Shown here: positions 19,979-20,355 of the stretch, piece by piece
Layout: every line of letters begins with the position of its first letter
Numbering within the stretch: position 1 is the first letter of the stretch
IMG/VR virus record: IMGVR_UViG_3300025162_000203
Span: 1-20,355 of that record
Strand: one strand, 5' to 3'
DNA: 20,355 bases
Origin: a virus
Translations under genes and position numbers: made by a program
The notes under the pieces: generated by a model
What the model was told of the DNA's origin: nothing
Database searches by the model: none
What the model saw: the letters and a program-made list of their open reading frames with translations, nothing else

Positions 19979-20018
19979 AAAATAAAAAAATAAGAGTAAA
20001 AATAAAACACAAACCTCT
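19960..20018 (+). promoter_or_regulatory. Competing hairpin (antiterminator-like) overlapping a terminator arm
   Basis: A 12-bp perfect inverted repeat (19960-19971 with 20007-20018) is separated by a 35-nt A-rich loop. Eight bases of its right arm (20011-20018) are also used by the terminator stem. This is the layout of a transcription attenuator, though no regulatory input is evident. Confidence 0.4.
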
Positions 20019-20041
20019 AGATTTTATTCTAGAGGTTTTTT
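20011..20041 (+). terminator. Rho-independent terminator
   Basis: AAACCTCTAGA (20011-20021) and TCTAGAGGTTT (20028-20038) pair perfectly over 11 bp around TTTTAT and run into six T residues. A second smaller hairpin, CTGTTGT/ACAACAG (20047-20066), follows. Confidence 0.92.
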
Positions 20042-20081
20042 CTTTTCTGTTGTATAAGAACAACAGTACCAAAAATAGTTG

Positions 20082-20109
20082 TTGACTTTGTGTGTGGTTC
20101 GTGTATAAT
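20082..20109 (+). promoter_or_regulatory. Sigma70-type promoter of the metallophosphoesterase gene
   Basis: TTGACT (20082-20087), a 16-nt spacer and a perfect TATAAT (20104-20109), 25 nt before the ATG. Confidence 0.78.
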
Positions 20110-20133
20110 AGAGTATGTTTTATAGGAGATGAT

Positions 20134-20355
20134 ATGCCGTCAGTATTTCTTTACTCAGACCCCCATTTTTCACACCAAGGAGTTTGTCGTTTTATGCGTA
20201 ATGATGGTGTGACTAAACTTCGTCCTTGGGAAACGTCAGAAGAAATGGATGAAGAACTTGTTCGTAGATTTAACGAAACAGTTGGTCCTAACGACAAAGT
20301 GTATATGCTGGGAGATATTGCGTTTAAGCGTAGTCATATCCGCATCTTAGAGCGT
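20134..20355 (+). CDS. Calcineurin-like metallophosphoesterase, N-terminal part (cut by window edge)
   Basis: 74 codons are visible. The start M-P-S-V-F-L-Y-S-D-P-H-F-S-H contains the first metal motif D-x-H, and V-Y-M-L-G-D-I-A-F supplies the second (G-D). Between them, W-E-T-S-E-E-M-D-E-E-L-V-R-R-F-N is typical of the small phage phosphoesterase branch. AGGAG is 5-6 nt before the ATG and a consensus promoter is just upstream, so it is a separate early unit. The rest of the active site (G-N-H-D and G-H-x-H) lies outside the window. The substrate cannot be told. Confidence 0.85.
   Translation, partial: MPSVFLYSDPHFSHQGVCRFMRNDGVTKLRPWETSEEMDEELVRRFNETVGPNDKVYMLGDIAFKRSHIRILER

Larger units (their letters stand above)
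19874..20041 (+). ncRNA. Candidate late small RNA (about 165 nt)
   Basis: A late-promoter core (19861-19868) and a strong terminator (20011-20041) bracket about 165 nt with no substantial gene, so a discrete short transcript is expected. Internally, AGAGGTTTGTGT (19960-19971) is the exact complement of ACACAAACCTCT (20007-20018), and the latter is also the left arm of the terminator. Two exclusive folds are thus possible. A 34-codon frame lies inside (19874-19978), starting almost at the predicted transcript start. Confidence 0.4.

Noticed and set aside
1-20355. CRISPR arrays, insertion sequences, integrase or lysogeny genes
   Set aside because: No regularly spaced repeats, no terminal repeats with transposase and no repressor/integrase pair were seen. 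All genes fit a lytic T4-like phage.

Overview
The window is a piece of a T4-like myovirus genome (Caudoviricetes) of the aquatic type, with relatives among cyanophages and pelagiphages. Evidence: an AT-rich genome, every protein-coding gene on the + strand, ATGA-type overlaps, and the T4 core order gp23 - tail-tube-fold protein - UvsY - UvsW - gp55 - gp47 - gp46 ... gp45 - gp44 - gp62 - RegA. TATAAATA motifs that fit a T4-type late promoter match the presence of the late sigma factor gp55. The host cannot be named from the sequence.

Layout. 1-1133: the end of the major capsid gene, a strong terminator, then a small tail-tube-fold protein. 1142-5152: a sigma70-type promoter, uvsY, and a uvsW helicase gene broken into three pieces by two unrelated homing endonuclease genes (GIY-YIG, then HNH). 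The third piece also carries an apparent +1 frameshift. 5145-9146: an Sm-like protein, late sigma factor gp55, a 53-aa protein, and the gp47/gp46 (Mre11/Rad50-like) recombination nuclease. 9152-12447: a tightly overlapping four-gene block of peptide deformylase, asparagine-synthetase-like ATPase, C5-cytosine DNA methyltransferase and CmoA-like enzyme. 12480-15735: a winged-helix protein with its own promoter and terminator, a glycosyltransferase-like protein, dNMP kinase, sliding clamp gp45 and three small proteins. 15763-17588: clamp loader gp44/gp62 and RegA, closed by a terminator. 17696-20355: small unknown proteins, an odd tRNA-like gene, tRNA-Met(CAT), remnants of another tRNA and of a homing endonuclease, dCMP deaminase, a SpeD-like protein, a zincin-like metallopeptidase, a possible late small RNA, and the start of a metallophosphoesterase.

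The most interesting system is the 9727-12447 block. CmoA makes carboxy-S-adenosylmethionine (CxSAM) from SAM and prephenate. The neighbouring cytosine methyltransferase has Arg (R387) where C5-methyltransferases normally have the motif X Asn (G-N-x-V-P). In an engineered methyltransferase, changing that same Asn to a basic residue allows CxSAM to be used. I infer that this phage writes 5-carboxymethylcytosine into its DNA. The coupled asparagine-synthetase-like ATPase, which has no glutaminase domain, may then activate and amidate the new carboxylate. This is a prediction from sequence and context, not a demonstrated pathway.

A second theme is mobile-DNA damage. UvsW is a gene in pieces. Both upstream pieces end in Hint/intein-like tails with no recognisable C-intein, a foreign copy of helicase motif Ia lies in frame in front of the first endonuclease, and each endonuclease has its own TATAAATA late-promoter motif.
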